From Candidatus Omnitrophota bacterium (GTDB lineage Bacteria; Omnitrophota; Gorgyraeia; S143-82), in assembly GCA_027065215.1 (NCBI GenBank), contig JAMOOT010000079.1, positions 1 through 14,447 on the forward strand: a stretch of 14,447 nucleotides of DNA, read 5' to 3'. How positions within the stretch are numbered: position 1 is the stretch's first letter; each line of letters opens with the position of its first letter. This document shows positions 13,576-14,447 of this stretch, in pieces. Made by a program: the position numbers and the translations under genes. The notes beneath the pieces were generated by a model. The model was not told the DNA's origin and ran no database searches. It worked only from the letters and a program-made list of their open reading frames with translations.

Positions 13576-14145
13576 ATGAGTGAAATAAATATCGCAACTA
13601 AAATTATCTTCTTGCTTGAAAAAATATGCCAAGCATACAGAAACTATTTATGGCAAATCGCCTATAAGGAAGACCTTACCCCAACTCAGATAGAAATATT
13701 GCAAACCGTAGTTTCTTGCCCTCAATCAAATGTCTCTCATATCGCTAAAGAATTAGGGGTAAGCAAACCAACTGCAAGTGAAGCAATCAAGGCCTTGATA
13801 GAAAAAGGATTTTTACACGCTCAAAATGATCCCTCGGACAAGAGGAAAAAAATATTGACCTTAACTAAAAAAGGACGAGCACTTACAAAAAGAACTGAAA
13901 AACTAAACGCCTTATTCCTAAACTGCCTCGAAAAACTACCTCCAAGTCAAAACAAAAATCTCTACAAAGCGCTCTTACTTACAGTAAAGATACTTTATGA
14001 AGAAGGGATGTTCAAACTGATTCGATTCTGTCCCTTTTGTGCCAACAGAAAGTCCTCTCCTCAGCCAATATGCATTATAACTAACAAACCGGTCAGTCCC
14101 GAAAACTTCCGGCCTAACTGCCCGCACTTTAAAGAAATAAACTAA
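13576..14145 (+). CDS. MarR-family regulator with C-terminal four-cysteine extension
   Basis: 189-residue transcription factor. Residues 1-145 are a MarR winged-helix dimer: dimerisation helices at both ends, HTH SNVSHIAKELGVSKPTASEAIKALIEKGFL (51-80 region) and the wing DPSDKRKKILTLTKKG (85-100). The C-terminal extension (146-189) carries Cys152-x2-Cys155-x10-Cys166-x15-Cys182, the last in FRPNCPHF. I recall a similar CxxC...C...DCPEH tail in some proteobacterial MarR-like proteins. It could hold an Fe-S cluster or zinc and would make a good redox or NO sensor. It is divergent from hcp and both promoters carry matching operators, so it probably represses both. The start at 13576 lacks a strong ribosome site. 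The MarR fold is firm; the metal cofactor and signal are inferred. Confidence 0.85.
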   Translation: MSEINIATKIIFLLEKICQAYRNYLWQIAYKEDLTPTQIEILQTVVSCPQSNVSHIAKELGVSKPTASEAIKALIEKGFLHAQNDPSDKRKKILTLTKKGRALTKRTEKLNALFLNCLEKLPPSQNKNLYKALLLTVKILYEEGMFKLIRFCPFCANRKSSPQPICIITNKPVSPENFRPNCPHFKEIN

Positions 14146-14171
14146 TCTCCAAATCTCCAAATTTACGTTGA

Positions 14172-14447
14172 TTAAACATTTACTGGAGAAGTTTTTCTTA
14201 CATCCACTATGGCCTTTGTTGGACATACCTGAGCACACTTACCGCAATTGATACACTTCTCATAATCGATTTGGGCAAGGTTATCCTTTACCACTATTGC
14301 ACCAACAGGGCATTCTTTCTCACACCTGCGGCAGGCAATACACCCTACCTTACAAACCGATACAACAGACTTCCCCATCTCTGGTGAAGCGCACCTCACA
14401 AATACTGCCTGTTTATACGGCACCAACTCTATTATCCCTCTGGGACA
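14172..14447 (-). CDS. rnfB: RnfB, ferredoxin subunit of Rnf electron-transport complex (partial)
   Basis: C-terminal 91 residues of RnfB; the frame is open to the right edge, beginning CPRGIIELVPYKQAVFVRC, the conserved stretch just before the ferredoxin domain. Two 4Fe-4S motifs follow: CIACRRCEKECP and CINCGKCAQVCP (both C-x2-C-x2-C-x3-CP). Rnf is a membrane complex that couples reduced-ferredoxin oxidation and NAD+ reduction to Na+ or H+ export. No rnf gene follows, which fits the rnfCDGEAB order in which B is last. The gene converges with the MarR gene across 26 bp, with no clear terminator between. Confidence 0.92.
   Translation of the reverse strand, partial: CPRGIIELVPYKQAVFVRCASPEMGKSVVSVCKVGCIACRRCEKECPVGAIVVKDNLAQIDYEKCINCGKCAQVCPTKAIVDVRKTSPVNV

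Noticed and set aside
14145..14160. Tandem repeat of ATCTCCAA between marR and rnfB.
   Set aside because: Only two 8-bp copies in an AT-rich 26-bp gap; no sign of an array or binding site.
13975..14238. An 87-residue minus-strand ORF overlapping the MarR gene and rnfB.
   Set aside because: It has no recognisable domain and lies antisense to one well-supported gene and out of frame with another.
14172..14426. A short separate ferredoxin starting at the GTG at 14426.
   Set aside because: The frame is open to the window edge and the upstream residues CPRGIIEL belong to the conserved RnfB sequence, so it is a partial rnfB.

Overview
The window reads as an AT-rich chromosomal segment of an anaerobic, Gram-negative-type bacterium. 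A class III hybrid-cluster protein beside the end of an Rnf operon indicates anaerobic redox metabolism, and PilN/PilO-type proteins indicate a type IV pilus or type II secretion envelope machine. A ParA ATPase fused to a glycogen-binding domain is a combination I associate with Omnitrophota. That placement is inference from gene content, not a phylogenetic result. Nearly every gene is on the minus strand; only the MarR-type regulator, and possibly a small RNA, read rightward. I see no CRISPR array, insertion sequence, tRNA, rRNA or phage gene.

Right end (11.7-14.4 kb): the C-terminal part of rnfB runs off the right edge. It converges with a MarR-family regulator that carries a C-terminal four-cysteine extension. 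The regulator is divergent from hcp (hydroxylamine reductase / hybrid-cluster protein). The 267-bp space between them holds two good sigma70-type promoters, each with a closely related GTTAG-N5-CTAAC operator: one just downstream of the hcp -10, one over the regulator's own -10. This looks like a self-contained redox or nitrosative-stress switch. The 318-bp gap between hcp and the helicase gene (11701-12018) has no gene; it holds a 13-bp perfect hairpin terminator, a probable helicase promoter and a possible plus-strand small RNA with C-rich loops.

Middle (7.6-11.7 kb): a PcrA/UvrD-type helicase is followed by a clearly bounded three-gene unit. A near-consensus promoter overlaps the helicase stop codon, and a terminator hairpin lies at 7580-7606. 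The unit encodes a membrane-anchored jelly-roll (carbohydrate-binding-like) protein, a ParA ATPase fused to a CBM48/AMPK-type glycogen-binding domain, and a small DUF4870 membrane protein. No ParB is present. My best hypothesis is intracellular positioning or segregation of a polysaccharide cargo such as glycogen granules; this is the most novel-looking system in the window.

Left (0-7.55 kb): a long, tightly packed, partly translationally coupled run: MGDG-synthase-type glycosyltransferase, KtrB/TrkH potassium channel subunit, MoxR AAA+ ATPase, KtrA/TrkA gating subunit, a membrane PAS protein, an FAH-family hydrolase, PilN-, PilO- and PilP-like assembly proteins, and a partial secreted thermonuclease-family protein cut by the left edge. 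Insertion of moxR between the two halves of the Ktr system, and coupling of a PAS protein to ktrA by an ATGA overlap, suggest an unusual potassium-uptake control module.
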